64,000 nt of DNA, taken from positions 186,001 through 250,000 of the forward strand of contig NZ_BDCC01000032.1 of assembly GCF_001613305.1 (NCBI RefSeq), in the 5' to 3' direction. Numbering within the stretch: position 1 is the first letter of the stretch; every line of letters starts with the position of its first letter. The notes beneath the pieces are model-generated. The model had not been told where the DNA came from and made no database searches. It saw nothing but the letters and a program-made list of their open reading frames with translations. Below are positions 56,765 to 64,000 of this stretch, piece by piece. This stretch comes from Nocardia vaccinii NBRC 15922. Lineage in GTDB: Bacteria; Actinomycetota; Actinomycetes; Mycobacteriales; Mycobacteriaceae. The position numbers were made by a program, and so were the translations under genes.

Positions 56765-59626
56765 TCACTGGAGGTCAGGTTCTCCGGACAGGCGCAGCAC
56801 AGCATCTCGGGCTGTGCGCTGCAACCGGACGGCCTCGGCCCAGTCGGTGCCCGTCGTGTGGAGCGGTGGTCCGATGGCGATATCGATCGCTCCACGTAGC
56901 GGGAAGCGGCGTCCGGGCCGCAGGATCGTTCGGGTGCCGTGTATGCCCACGGGCAAGACGCAGGCTCCGGTGCGGACCGCAACCACGAATGCGCCCATAC
57001 GGAAGGGCCGTACTCCTGGCTCATGTGACAGGGCGCCCTCGGGGAACACCACCAGCGATCGACCGGCTCGGACGTCGTCGGCGAGGCGGTCGGTGTCGGC
57101 GATGCCGTGTTCGCGTTCGTGTCGTTCGACGAACTCTGTGCCGAGCCGTCTGAGCACGAATCCGCTGAGCGGGCGATGCTCGAACACTTCGCCGGCGATG
57201 AAGCAGAACGATCGCGGCAGCACCGTCGCGAGCACCAGCCCGTCGAGCCAGCTTTGATGGTTCGGCACGACGATCACCGGACTGTCGGGCTTCGGCAGGT
57301 GGTCGAGGCCGTGCACGGTGACTTCGGTCTTGGTGAGGCGGGCAAGCAGCCGGGCCGAGGCGCGGATCATGTGCCAGCGCAGTTGGGGGCTCGGCAGCAG
57401 TGCCAGCAGAATGATCACCGGGACGGCCAGGATGAGGAAAACCACCCATGCGTGGGCTGCGAAAGCCACAGCGGCGGCGCTGTGGCGGGTGCGGCGCAGC
57501 GACGGGACGACACCGCGCAACCGCAACCGCACCAGCTCCCACCACAGCGGCCGTGATGGTGCACCGATTCTTGCCTGCTCGTACATCTCTCGGCTGGCGG
57601 CCCGCCGGATCTTGCCGCTCGAGGTCTTCGGAATCGTGCGTGCAGGCGCAAGGACCACGTCGTCGGGGGCCGAGCCGAGCAGGCCCACGGTGGTCGAGAT
57701 GATGTGGGCGCGTAGGGAACGTGTCGCCTGATCGCTCGAGGCTCGGGTCTCGGCCACCACGACGAGCCGCTCCGGTCCGCCCGCCGGGTCGGAGGCGGCG
57801 AACACCGCGACACATCCTTTGCGGACACCTTCGAGGTACCCGATCGCCTCTTCGAGTTCGGCGGGGTGAAGGTTTCGGCCGGCACGAATGATCATGTCTT
57901 TGACGCGGCCGGTGACGTAGAGGTCGGCATCGGCCATATAGCCCAGATCGCCGCTGTCGAGCCAGTCACCGTGGAACAACGAATCGGTAGCTTCAGCGTT
58001 GTTGAAGTAGCCGGCTGTAGCCGACGGCCCGCGGAACTCGATGCGGCCCTCACGGCGGTCACCCAGCTCGATGCCGGCGCTGTCCACGATCCGTATCTCG
58101 TGCCCCGGCAGGGCCCGCCCGCAGGCAACGAAGCTCACAGCCTGCTGCGGGTGCTGCGGGCCTGGTTGGGCTGGAACTGCACGCCCGGAATGCGCAAACT
58201 CCGCGCGGTCGATACGGTCGACGAGCGGATTGCGTCCCAGGGGCGGGAAGGTCAGTCCGACCGATGACTCGGCGAGCCCGTACACCGGCGCCATGGCGGT
58301 CGGCCGCAACCCGTAACGGGTGAAGCGTTCGGTGAACCGCTGGATCGTCGCGGGGCTGACAGGCTCGGCGCCGTTGTAGGCCAGCCGCCAGGAACTCAGG
58401 TCGAGACCTTCGAGCTCGGAGTCATCGATCTTGGCCAGGCAGAGTTCGTAGGCGAAGTTCGGGCCCGCCGAGATCGTGGCGCGGTGGGCGTGGATCGCGC
58501 TCAGCCACCGCGAGGGACGGGCCAGGAACGCTTGCGGGCCCATGACCACCAGCGGTATGCCGAAGTACAGGGGCGAGAGCCACGCCCCGATCAGGCCCAT
58601 GTCGTGGTACAGAGGCAGCCAGCTGACGAATATATCCGCCGAGGACACCCCTGCTGCCTGGCCCATTGCTCTGATGTTGGCCAGCAGGTTCTGGTGTGTG
58701 AGTGCGACGCCCTTGGGTTGGCCGGTACTGCCCGAGGTGTATTGCACCAGTGCCAGATCGAGCGATCGGGGTCGAGGAAGTGCGCCATCGATGCGGCCTT
58801 CGAGAGCATCGGGGACCACGACATGACGCAGGCTGTCGATGTTCGAGCGCAGCAGCTGACCGAGGGAAACGGCTTCGGGCACGGTAACCAGGACCGTGGC
58901 CTGGGCATTGGCGAGGATGCCGATGTGGCGGCGCAGATGATCCGCCAGCAGGGAAGGGCGGACCGGCGGATACAACGGCACCGGCACGGCGCCCGCGAGC
59001 ATCACTCCGGTGAAGGTGACGAAATAGGCCCGGCTGGTGGGCAACATGATGGCGACCCTGTCGCCTGGCAGGACATCACACGCCGCCAACCCCGCTGCGA
59101 CTGCGGCAGCCTCGCGGTGCAGCATCGCATAGGTCAGATCCTCGGGGATGCCCCGCTCGTCGAGGATGCGGATATGCGCGCGATCCGGAGTCGCGTGCAC
59201 ATGCCAATCGAGGGCTTCGATCAAGGTCGCCGCCCCCGCCGCCGGTGCGGCGTCCGGCGCAGTGGCCGGGGGTGCGATCGGGCGTGGCTGCTGCCCCGCC
59301 GACGCACTGCTACAGTCGATGGCGCGCAACAGATCATGCGGGGTCTCGGCACTGGTCAAGACGTGTGCACCCAATGTCACCCCACACGTGTGCTGGACCC
59401 GCCGCAGCAGCTCGGCCAGTTCCAGACTTCCGATACCCAGATCGTCGAACCGGCTGTCGAGCGTAACGGTCACCCGCGACGACTGCGGATGGAACTCCGC
59501 GACCAGGTCCCGGACCAGGGCAACAACGACATCGGCAGCCTCATCACTCACCGTCGGCCGGGGCACACCTTCCGACTGTGGGGAGCCGCGCCGCGACAGC
59601 GGATCAACCACGTGGACGCCCGGCAA
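56765..59626 (-). CDS. ACP - fatty acyl-AMP ligase - PlsC acyltransferase fusion
   Basis: A 953-residue protein. Residues 28-105 are an acyl-carrier domain with the phosphopantetheine Ser67 (DDLGIGSLELAEL). Residues 135-690 are an adenylating domain of the fatty acyl-AMP ligase type (YTSGSTGQPKGV at 296-307, LPLYHDMGLIG, final KTSSGKIRR). After a basic linker and one or two membrane helices, residues 770-945 are a PlsC acyltransferase with NHQSWLD at 789-795 and FPEG at 861-864. It could activate a fatty acid, load it on its own ACP and acylate a lysolipid at the membrane, like E. coli Aas with domains reversed. The TTG start is tentative. Confidence 0.88.
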   Translation of the reverse strand: MPGVHVVDPLSRRGSPQSEGVPRPTVSDEAADVVVALVRDLVAEFHPQSSRVTVTLDSRFDDLGIGSLELAELLRRVQHTCGVTLGAHVLTSAETPHDLLRAIDCSSASAGQQPRPIAPPATAPDAAPAAGAATLIEALDWHVHATPDRAHIRILDERGIPEDLTYAMLHREAAAVAAGLAACDVLPGDRVAIMLPTSRAYFVTFTGVMLAGAVPVPLYPPVRPSLLADHLRRHIGILANAQATVLVTVPEAVSLGQLLRSNIDSLRHVVVPDALEGRIDGALPRPRSLDLALVQYTSGSTGQPKGVALTHQNLLANIRAMGQAAGVSSADIFVSWLPLYHDMGLIGAWLSPLYFGIPLVVMGPQAFLARPSRWLSAIHAHRATISAGPNFAYELCLAKIDDSELEGLDLSSWRLAYNGAEPVSPATIQRFTERFTRYGLRPTAMAPVYGLAESSVGLTFPPLGRNPLVDRIDRAEFAHSGRAVPAQPGPQHPQQAVSFVACGRALPGHEIRIVDSAGIELGDRREGRIEFRGPSATAGYFNNAEATDSLFHGDWLDSGDLGYMADADLYVTGRVKDMIIRAGRNLHPAELEEAIGYLEGVRKGCVAVFAASDPAGGPERLVVVAETRASSDQATRSLRAHIISTTVGLLGSAPDDVVLAPARTIPKTSSGKIRRAASREMYEQARIGAPSRPLWWELVRLRLRGVVPSLRRTRHSAAAVAFAAHAWVVFLILAVPVIILLALLPSPQLRWHMIRASARLLARLTKTEVTVHGLDHLPKPDSPVIVVPNHQSWLDGLVLATVLPRSFCFIAGEVFEHRPLSGFVLRRLGTEFVERHEREHGIADTDRLADDVRAGRSLVVFPEGALSHEPGVRPFRMGAFVVAVRTGACVLPVGIHGTRTILRPGRRFPLRGAIDIAIGPPLHTTGTDWAEAVRLQRTARDAVLRLSGEPDLQ

Positions 59627-60304
59627 GAGATCTGGGGCTCCGTGGCCAGGTCATGGAGACTTCCCTCGGGTTGGTATTCGGGATTGCTTCGCCACTACAG
59701 CCACGCAGTGTGCCAGCCGAACCCTGAACGACTCCAGGGCCGGAAACACCCTCGGGCCCGGGACGATCGGCCGTCGATGTGGTGGACCAGCGGCCCTGGA
59801 CGCGGGATTGCCCCTCGGCTGTGGAAGGCATGCCCTGGGGCAGCGATTCGTTCGAGATCGTTGTCCACACCGCGCGAAGTGGTTGGATCTCATCGCCGAA
59901 CGGCTCGGTCGACGATCGAAGCTTCACCCATCGCGTGATGCGGGCCTGGCTGCACATGGTCCGTGACCGGGTCGGCGTCGAGGTCGCAGCCATCTCGGTG
60001 CCCAGTTGCCGCATGCCACGCATTCCCGCGGCCTGCGCCGTGTGCTGGGCAGTGCTGTTGGCGGGCTTGCTGCCGAAGAGCTCGCCGAGGATGTGTTCGT
60101 GTTCGAGCCCCCGCAAGAGCAATAGCCGGCATCCGCCCAGGCGAGGTCATCAATCGCATCCCATCCTCGTTCGGGTTTCGGCGGTGACCTCCGAAACTCT
60201 GCAGCGGGGACATCGGGCCCGCGACGAGTGCGCCCGCGGAGCGACATACTGGGAACACCCGGTGACTCGCCCGAACTGATGGAGGACCCCTGGAGGGGCA
60301 TCTG
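59627..60304. other. gene-poor region, possible remnant
   Basis: About 680 bases without an intact gene. One plus frame ending at TAG 60125 finishes with GGLAAEELAEDVFVFEPP, which looks protein-like but lacks a supported start. Possibly the end of a deleted gene. Confidence 0.45.
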
Positions 60305-60727
60305 ATGCCAACCCTGTCGGCAGGGCACGTGTTCGTGTCGCATACCGCCGATCTGCGGATCGAAGCGTGGGCCCCGACACGGGCGCGGTGCCTGGCGGAA
60401 GCAGTCGAGGCGCTGGTGGACAGTTTCATCGATCGTCCACGGCCCGAGCCTTCGACAGCGATCGATTGGCTGCTGCCCGACAACGACACCGAGAATCCGC
60501 TGGCCGATCTGCTCGACGAAGTCATCTACCAGATGGACGTGTACGCCCGGATACCGGTCGCGACCGTGGTAGAGCCGGCGACGATCGGATGGCAGGTCCG
60601 GTTCGAGATGGCCGACCTGTCCACAGCGACACCGTGCGGTGCGGTGCCGAAAGCGGTGTCGCGGCAGGAGATTCGATTTCGGCGCGAGGAAAACGGATGG
60701 AGATGTGAAGTGACCATCGATGTCTGA
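60305..60727 (+). CDS. archease
   Basis: A 140-residue archease, the cofactor protein that speeds guanylylation and turnover of the RtcB RNA ligase. Family features are FVSHTADLRIEAWAPT at the N-terminus (metal-site His and Asp), LLDEVIYQMDVYARIP in the middle and the C-terminal VTIDV with terminal Asp-Val. GGAGGGGCAT precedes the ATG. It overlaps the start of an rtcB gene by eight bases, as expected for partners, but that rtcB is broken. Confidence 0.9.
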   Translation: MPTLSAGHVFVSHTADLRIEAWAPTRARCLAEAVEALVDSFIDRPRPEPSTAIDWLLPDNDTENPLADLLDEVIYQMDVYARIPVATVVEPATIGWQVRFEMADLSTATPCGAVPKAVSRQEIRFRREENGWRCEVTIDV

Positions 60728-60976
60728 CCACGACACCCTGATCGACCTGATCCAGGAGACTCCGTTCCGGTCCGCATCCCGCAGCAGGCTCCCATGCGGG
60801 TTCCCGGCGTGGTCTTCGCCTCTTCGGCCCTGCTCCCGCAGGCCGCTGGCGACAAGGCGCTCGAACAGGTGGTCGATGTGGCCACGCTGCCGGGAATCGT
60901 TCGCGCCTCCTACGCCATGCCGGATGTGCACTGGGGCTACGGATTCCCGATCGGCGAAACCGAGCGAAGGCGCTGA
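60720..60976 (+). pseudogene. rtcB: truncated, frameshifted rtcB RNA ligase
   Basis: ATG 60720 opens [16 protein letters not shown], then the frame shifts near 60768: the continuing RtcB sequence is [20 protein letters not shown] and [20 protein letters not shown] in the next frame (ATG 60794). After the GYGFPIG motif it ends at once in ETERRR and a stop, whereas RtcB proteins have about 400 more residues with the Mn-binding Cys/His and nucleophile His. So only the N-terminal 75 codons remain, in two frames. Confidence 0.85.
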
Positions 60977-61754
60977 ACACCGGGTACCAGCGCCATCATC
61001 CGCGCCCGCTCGAGTTCTACTGCAATTGCGCGATCCCGTACAGGTGCGGGGACCTTATCAACGACTACGAAGGTATCAGCGGCTACCGGTGCTATCGTCC
61101 GGACCTGCGCCTGGCTGTATCTGGTCTCGGTAGACCCGGGAGGTGACTCGGGGTACGGATGCTTCCGCTGCGGACCCGGCGGATGCGGCTGGAACTCGCC
61201 GGTGCCGCCGAAGCCTAGTGGTTGTGCGCCACACTGGATCACATCAGCCGCCGATTCCACACCGGGATCGTGTCGGGACCGGATGGGCTGCTGGTCGCCG
61301 AGCGCACCCCGGACTTGTTCGGCCATCACGTATTTCGCGGGAAGACCTCTCCCCAAAATAGCGTTCCAGGTGGTCGCTGAGTACCGAAGCCGGTGTCCCG
61401 GTCGGGTGTCCTGCCGCGTGCCGGGTGCCGACCTCCGGGCGCAATGTGTGGAAACACCGTGGCCCGTCCCAGCGCGAGCAAGCCGACATGGTGCTGATGG
61501 TCACGATCAGCGAGATACACGCCAAGTCGCGGGGCACTTACGGTGTACCGCATGTGTCCATGCCGAACTGCGGCTGTTCATAAGAATCGATTGGGCCGCA
61601 AACGAGACGCCAGCTCATGTGCGCTGCCAGTCTACGAGGTGGTGTTCCGGCACCGGCGTGGCCGCACGGTCCGGGACCCGAAAGCGAGCCCGTATGCCGG
61701 CCTGGTCAAATCGCCGGTTCACAGGCACTTGTGGTGCATGGGCGGGCGCGATAG
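60977..61754. other. degenerate region after rtcB remnant
   Basis: About 780 bases without an intact recognisable gene. I looked for the missing RtcB C-terminus in all plus frames and did not find its motifs, so the rest appears deleted, not just frameshifted. One plus stretch near 61183-61350 reads LDHISRRFHTGIVSGPDGLL in a stop-broken frame. Confidence 0.5.
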
Positions 61755-62378
61755 TCAGCGCAGGGGCGTCCGTTCCATGTGGGTGACGAACCAGTCACGG
61801 GCGAGTTCTGTGGTTTTCCTTATCGCGTCTGGCTCGGCGAATAGATGGGTAGCCGAGCGCACTATGGACACCGCGTGGTCACATGCCATCGATTCGGCGG
61901 CGCGGCGACTGTTTGCGACGGCCTCTGGATCGTTCTCTGCTGCTATCAACAGTGATGGAGCGCGCACATCGGGCAGCGCCGGGGCGGCCAGATCGGGTCG
62001 GCCGCCGCAGCAGACTACTGCCGCTATATCGGAATCCGGCTCTGCTGCGGCAGTGAGCACCGTCGCCGCGCCTACTCCGGTCCCCAGATAGCCGATAGCC
62101 ACCCCAGGGGCGAAGTCCGCCTCGGCGAGCCAACCGGTGATGGTGGCCAGCCGGTGCGACAGGACCGCCATGTCGACACCGACAATGTGGTTTCTTTCGT
62201 CGACCGAGAGCACGTCGACCGCCAATGTGTTCAGCCCGGCACTATTGAGTAGCTCGCAGACCAACCCGATGCTGGTGTCGCGGTGTCCGCCTGCGATGCC
62301 GTGCGCGAACACCACCTGTCCCAGCGGTCGCTCCAACACGGTCAGGTCTCCGAGGCGTTCGAGATCAGCAACACTCAT
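61755..62378 (-). CDS. dienelactone-hydrolase-like alpha/beta hydrolase
   Basis: A 207-residue protein paralogous to the C-terminal half of the phosphoribosyltransferase fusion: LGQVVFAHGIAGGHRDTS, IGYLGTGVGAATVLTAAA, APSLLIAAENDPEAV, SATHLFAEP and LARDWFVTHM each have counterparts there. The nucleophile elbow reads GTGVGA with no Ser/Cys, so it shares the questionable active site. ATG 62378 has GGAGGAGG ahead of it. Diverges from hspX. Confidence 0.85.
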   Translation of the reverse strand: MSVADLERLGDLTVLERPLGQVVFAHGIAGGHRDTSIGLVCELLNSAGLNTLAVDVLSVDERNHIVGVDMAVLSHRLATITGWLAEADFAPGVAIGYLGTGVGAATVLTAAAEPDSDIAAVVCCGGRPDLAAPALPDVRAPSLLIAAENDPEAVANSRRAAESMACDHAVSIVRSATHLFAEPDAIRKTTELARDWFVTHMERTPLR

Positions 62379-62870
62379 GGAATCCTCCTCCGGGGTGAAT
62401 AAGGCGACGAGTTCCTTGTGGGTCAGGTCGCGCACCGGAGCGAGCGAGGGAGGAGGTGTCGCGCCCTGCTCCCTGGAAACTCCCGCCCCAGGATGCCCGT
62501 TGTGAGGGAGTGGACGTTAGATCCGCTGGCCTTCGGCGCGTGGCCTTTGGACTGTTCCTGGTGAGGACTTGCGTCCCGTATTCCCGACGTGTTGGGCCGA
62601 GTCCGAATGAGGTGATTCGCTGGCGAGCGGCCGAAACCGCGGATCCCATCGCGTTGGGTTCTCATGACGGCCCGGAAACACTGCGGCGGGGTTCATGAAA
62701 CACCCCAGCCGGCCTGCTGGTTCAGCATCTTCTGAAGCCGGGCCGCAGGGGTCGGGGACTTGTGTCATCTCGCGGTGAAGACTCGATGCTCTAGGGCCTC
62801 GCGCGCGGGAACGGTGGGATCGATGCAGTAGCGCCGTCAGCTCACCACCACACACTCTCGAGGAGTGACC
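62379..62870. other. divergent region upstream of hspX
   Basis: About 490 bases between the hydrolase and hspX. No gene. It includes a DosR-like element at 62752-62771, about 100 bases before hspX. Confidence 0.5.
62752..62771 (+). promoter_or_regulatory. candidate DosR/DevR box
   Basis: GGGACTTGTGTC (left half GGGACT perfect, right half GTC only) matches 13 of 20 positions of the mycobacterial DosR consensus built on GGGACTWWAGTCCC, at a plausible distance before hspX, whose mycobacterial orthologue is DosR-controlled. Confidence 0.4.
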
Positions 62871-63299
62871 ATGAACCTGCTTCCTGCCCGCACCCATCGC
62901 CCTGGCTCGCTCTTGCCCGACATCAGCGACTGGTGGAATGCCTTCACTCCCGGGCTGGCGCCGATGCTGGGCGGTCATATGCTTCGGGTGGAAGAGTCCG
63001 TCGATGCCAGCCACTACGTGGTTCGTGTCGAGATCCCCGGCATCGACCCGGCCAAGGATGTAGAAGTATCTGTGCACGGCGGACTGCTCACCATCAAGGC
63101 CGAGCGCAGCGATACCCATGAGGAACAGGGGCGTTCGGAATTCAGTTATGGGTCGTTCGAGCGCACCGTCTCGCTCCCGGAAGGCGCGCAGGACGAGGGC
63201 ATCGACGCGACTTATGCCAAGGGCATCTTGTCGGTCAGCGTTCCCTTGGGCGAACCGAAGCACAAGGTCACCAAGGTCGAGGTCAAGTCCGCCGACTAG
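62871..63299 (+). CDS. hspX: Hsp20/alpha-crystallin-family chaperone (HspX/Acr-like)
   Basis: A 142-residue small heat-shock protein. The alpha-crystallin domain runs from about residue 38 (HMLRVEESVDASHYVVRVEIPGID) through GRSEFSYGSFERTVSLPEGA to ATYAKGILSVSVPL, close to mycobacterial HspX (RSEFAYGSFVRTVSLP, ATYDKGILTVSV), the dominant dormancy protein. It prevents aggregation of unfolded proteins as an oligomer. AGGAG lies five bases before ATG 62871; GTG 62865 is an alternative. Confidence 0.94.
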   Translation: MNLLPARTHRPGSLLPDISDWWNAFTPGLAPMLGGHMLRVEESVDASHYVVRVEIPGIDPAKDVEVSVHGGLLTIKAERSDTHEEQGRSEFSYGSFERTVSLPEGAQDEGIDATYAKGILSVSVPLGEPKHKVTKVEVKSAD

Positions 63300-63334
63300 C
63301 TGCGCTCACAGCAGTCGATTGCAAGAAGCAACTC

Positions 63335-64000
63335 GTGGCCCCGCCGGTACCGGAGCCGGGGTTCGTCGCGCCGATCGTGGTGGGCACCGACGGGTCGGCG
63401 GTGTCGTACCAGGCCGTGGCGTGGGCCGCGACCGAAGCGGCGCTGCACGGGTGTGCGCTACGTGTGGTCACCTCCGTCGGGTTCCGGGGGTCGTACGGGC
63501 CGGTCCCGTTCGTGACCGAGGACCTTCTCGAGCTGATGCGGGCCGATGGTGAGCGGATCGTGAAGCAGGCGGGGCGGATCACGATAGATTTCACGTCCCC
63601 GGACCCGGTCGAGGTCGACGAGGATGTGACCTTGGAATCGATCATCCCCGCGCTGATCGCCCGATCGAGGACCGCGCGCATCCTGGTGGTCGGCAGCCGG
63701 GGGCGTGGTGCGTTCCAGCGCGCGCTGCTGGGCTCGGTGAGTTCGGCGATGGTGCACCATGCGCACTGCCCGGTCGCGGTGATCGGAAGTACCGCCGAGA
63801 CCGATCCCGTCGCGGCGCGTATGCCTGTCCTGGTGGGTGTGGACGGTAGTGCGAACAACGTGCCGGCGGTGGCCGTGGCGTTCGAGGAGGCTGCACTGCG
63901 CGGGGTGGATCTGGTGGCGTTGCGGTGTTGGAGCGATGCGAGTGGCGGTGCGTCTGTTCGAGTCGACTGGGATCAGGTGCAGGAGAAGGAGTTTGCTGTG
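63335..64000 (+). CDS. tandem universal stress protein, cut by the window end
   Basis: At least 222 residues, open to the last base. The first Usp domain starts FVAPIVVGTDGSAVSYQAVAWAATEA and has the ATP motif VVGSRGRGAFQRALLGSVSSAMVHHAHCPVAVI. A second begins MPVLVGVDGSANNVPAVAVAFEEA, so it is a two-domain protein like the mycobacterial Rv2005c/Rv2028c dormancy USPs. GTG 63335 is the probable start, 35 bases after the hspX stop, suggesting co-transcription. Confidence 0.9.
   Translation, partial: MAPPVPEPGFVAPIVVGTDGSAVSYQAVAWAATEAALHGCALRVVTSVGFRGSYGPVPFVTEDLLELMRADGERIVKQAGRITIDFTSPDPVEVDEDVTLESIIPALIARSRTARILVVGSRGRGAFQRALLGSVSSAMVHHAHCPVAVIGSTAETDPVAARMPVLVGVDGSANNVPAVAVAFEEAALRGVDLVALRCWSDASGGASVRVDWDQVQEKEFAV

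Noticed and set aside
59640-59670. DosR-like element upstream of the ACP-ligase-acyltransferase gene
   Set aside because: Only the AAGTCTC half resembles the consensus; the other half does not.
60937-61356. 139-codon minus-strand frame after the rtcB remnant
   Set aside because: No domain and no convincing ribosome site; runs antisense into the rtcB fragment.

Overview
The window is high-GC actinobacterial DNA from a mycolic-acid producer, most likely Nocardia or a close relative (family-level inference from content, no search was run). Markers are a mycothiol ligase (mshC) in its usual actinobacterial neighbourhood, mihF, two antigen-85-like mycolyltransferase homologues, an MmpL transporter, furA-katG, an HspX-type small heat-shock protein, and frequent GTG/TTG starts with some apparently leaderless genes.

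Layout. 0-4.5 kb: small lipoprotein, M50-like membrane peptidase, Sel1-repeat protein, FAD monooxygenase, AhpD-like protein. 4.5-7.3 kb: furA-katG. 7.3-8.2 kb: a gene-poor stretch with several perfect dyads. 8.2-18 kb: lipoprotein, mycolyltransferase-like esterase, MFS and APC transporters flanking a CRP-type site, a methyltransferase, and a 997-residue SRPBCC/thiolase-like/crotonase fusion. 18.3-22 kb: mshC operon (histidine phosphatase, DUF3090, SCO1664-like, mshC). 22.2-29.6 kb: an aldo/keto reductase homologue lacking two catalytic residues, a heme-type ABC importer (hmuTUV-like) behind an IdeR-like half-site, an MmpL protein and an MTB12-like lipoprotein. 29.8-33.3 kb: beta-propeller lipoprotein, DUF5703, pyrD. 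33.3-36.3 kb: a PfkB-fold protein coupled to a stand-alone GTP cyclohydrolase II and a tiny membrane protein, behind paired hairpins. 36.3-47.4 kb: PEBP, M20 peptidase, two-component system, acyltransferase, a phospholipase-A2-like/membrane protein/SDR operon, cyclase, second mycolyltransferase, mihF and tRNA-Leu(GAG).

47.4-52.5 kb, just past the tRNA: a catabolic operon (alcohol dehydrogenase, NTF2-fold protein, hydroxyisobutyrate-dehydrogenase-like protein, TIM-barrel protein, SDR) divergent from a TetR regulator, with tandem 20-bp repeats between them and internal deletions fusing several genes. 52.6-64 kb: genes resembling the mycobacterial dormancy (DosR) set: a PRPP synthetase, a phosphoribosyltransferase/hydrolase fusion, a free-standing hydrolase paralogue, an ACP-ligase-acyltransferase fusion, archease with a broken rtcB, hspX and a universal stress protein running off the end. 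This part has low coding density and visible gene decay.

All calls come from reading the sequence and recalled family motifs. No database comparison was made, and exact starts are uncertain where noted. No CRISPR array, insertion sequence, integrase or rRNA was seen.
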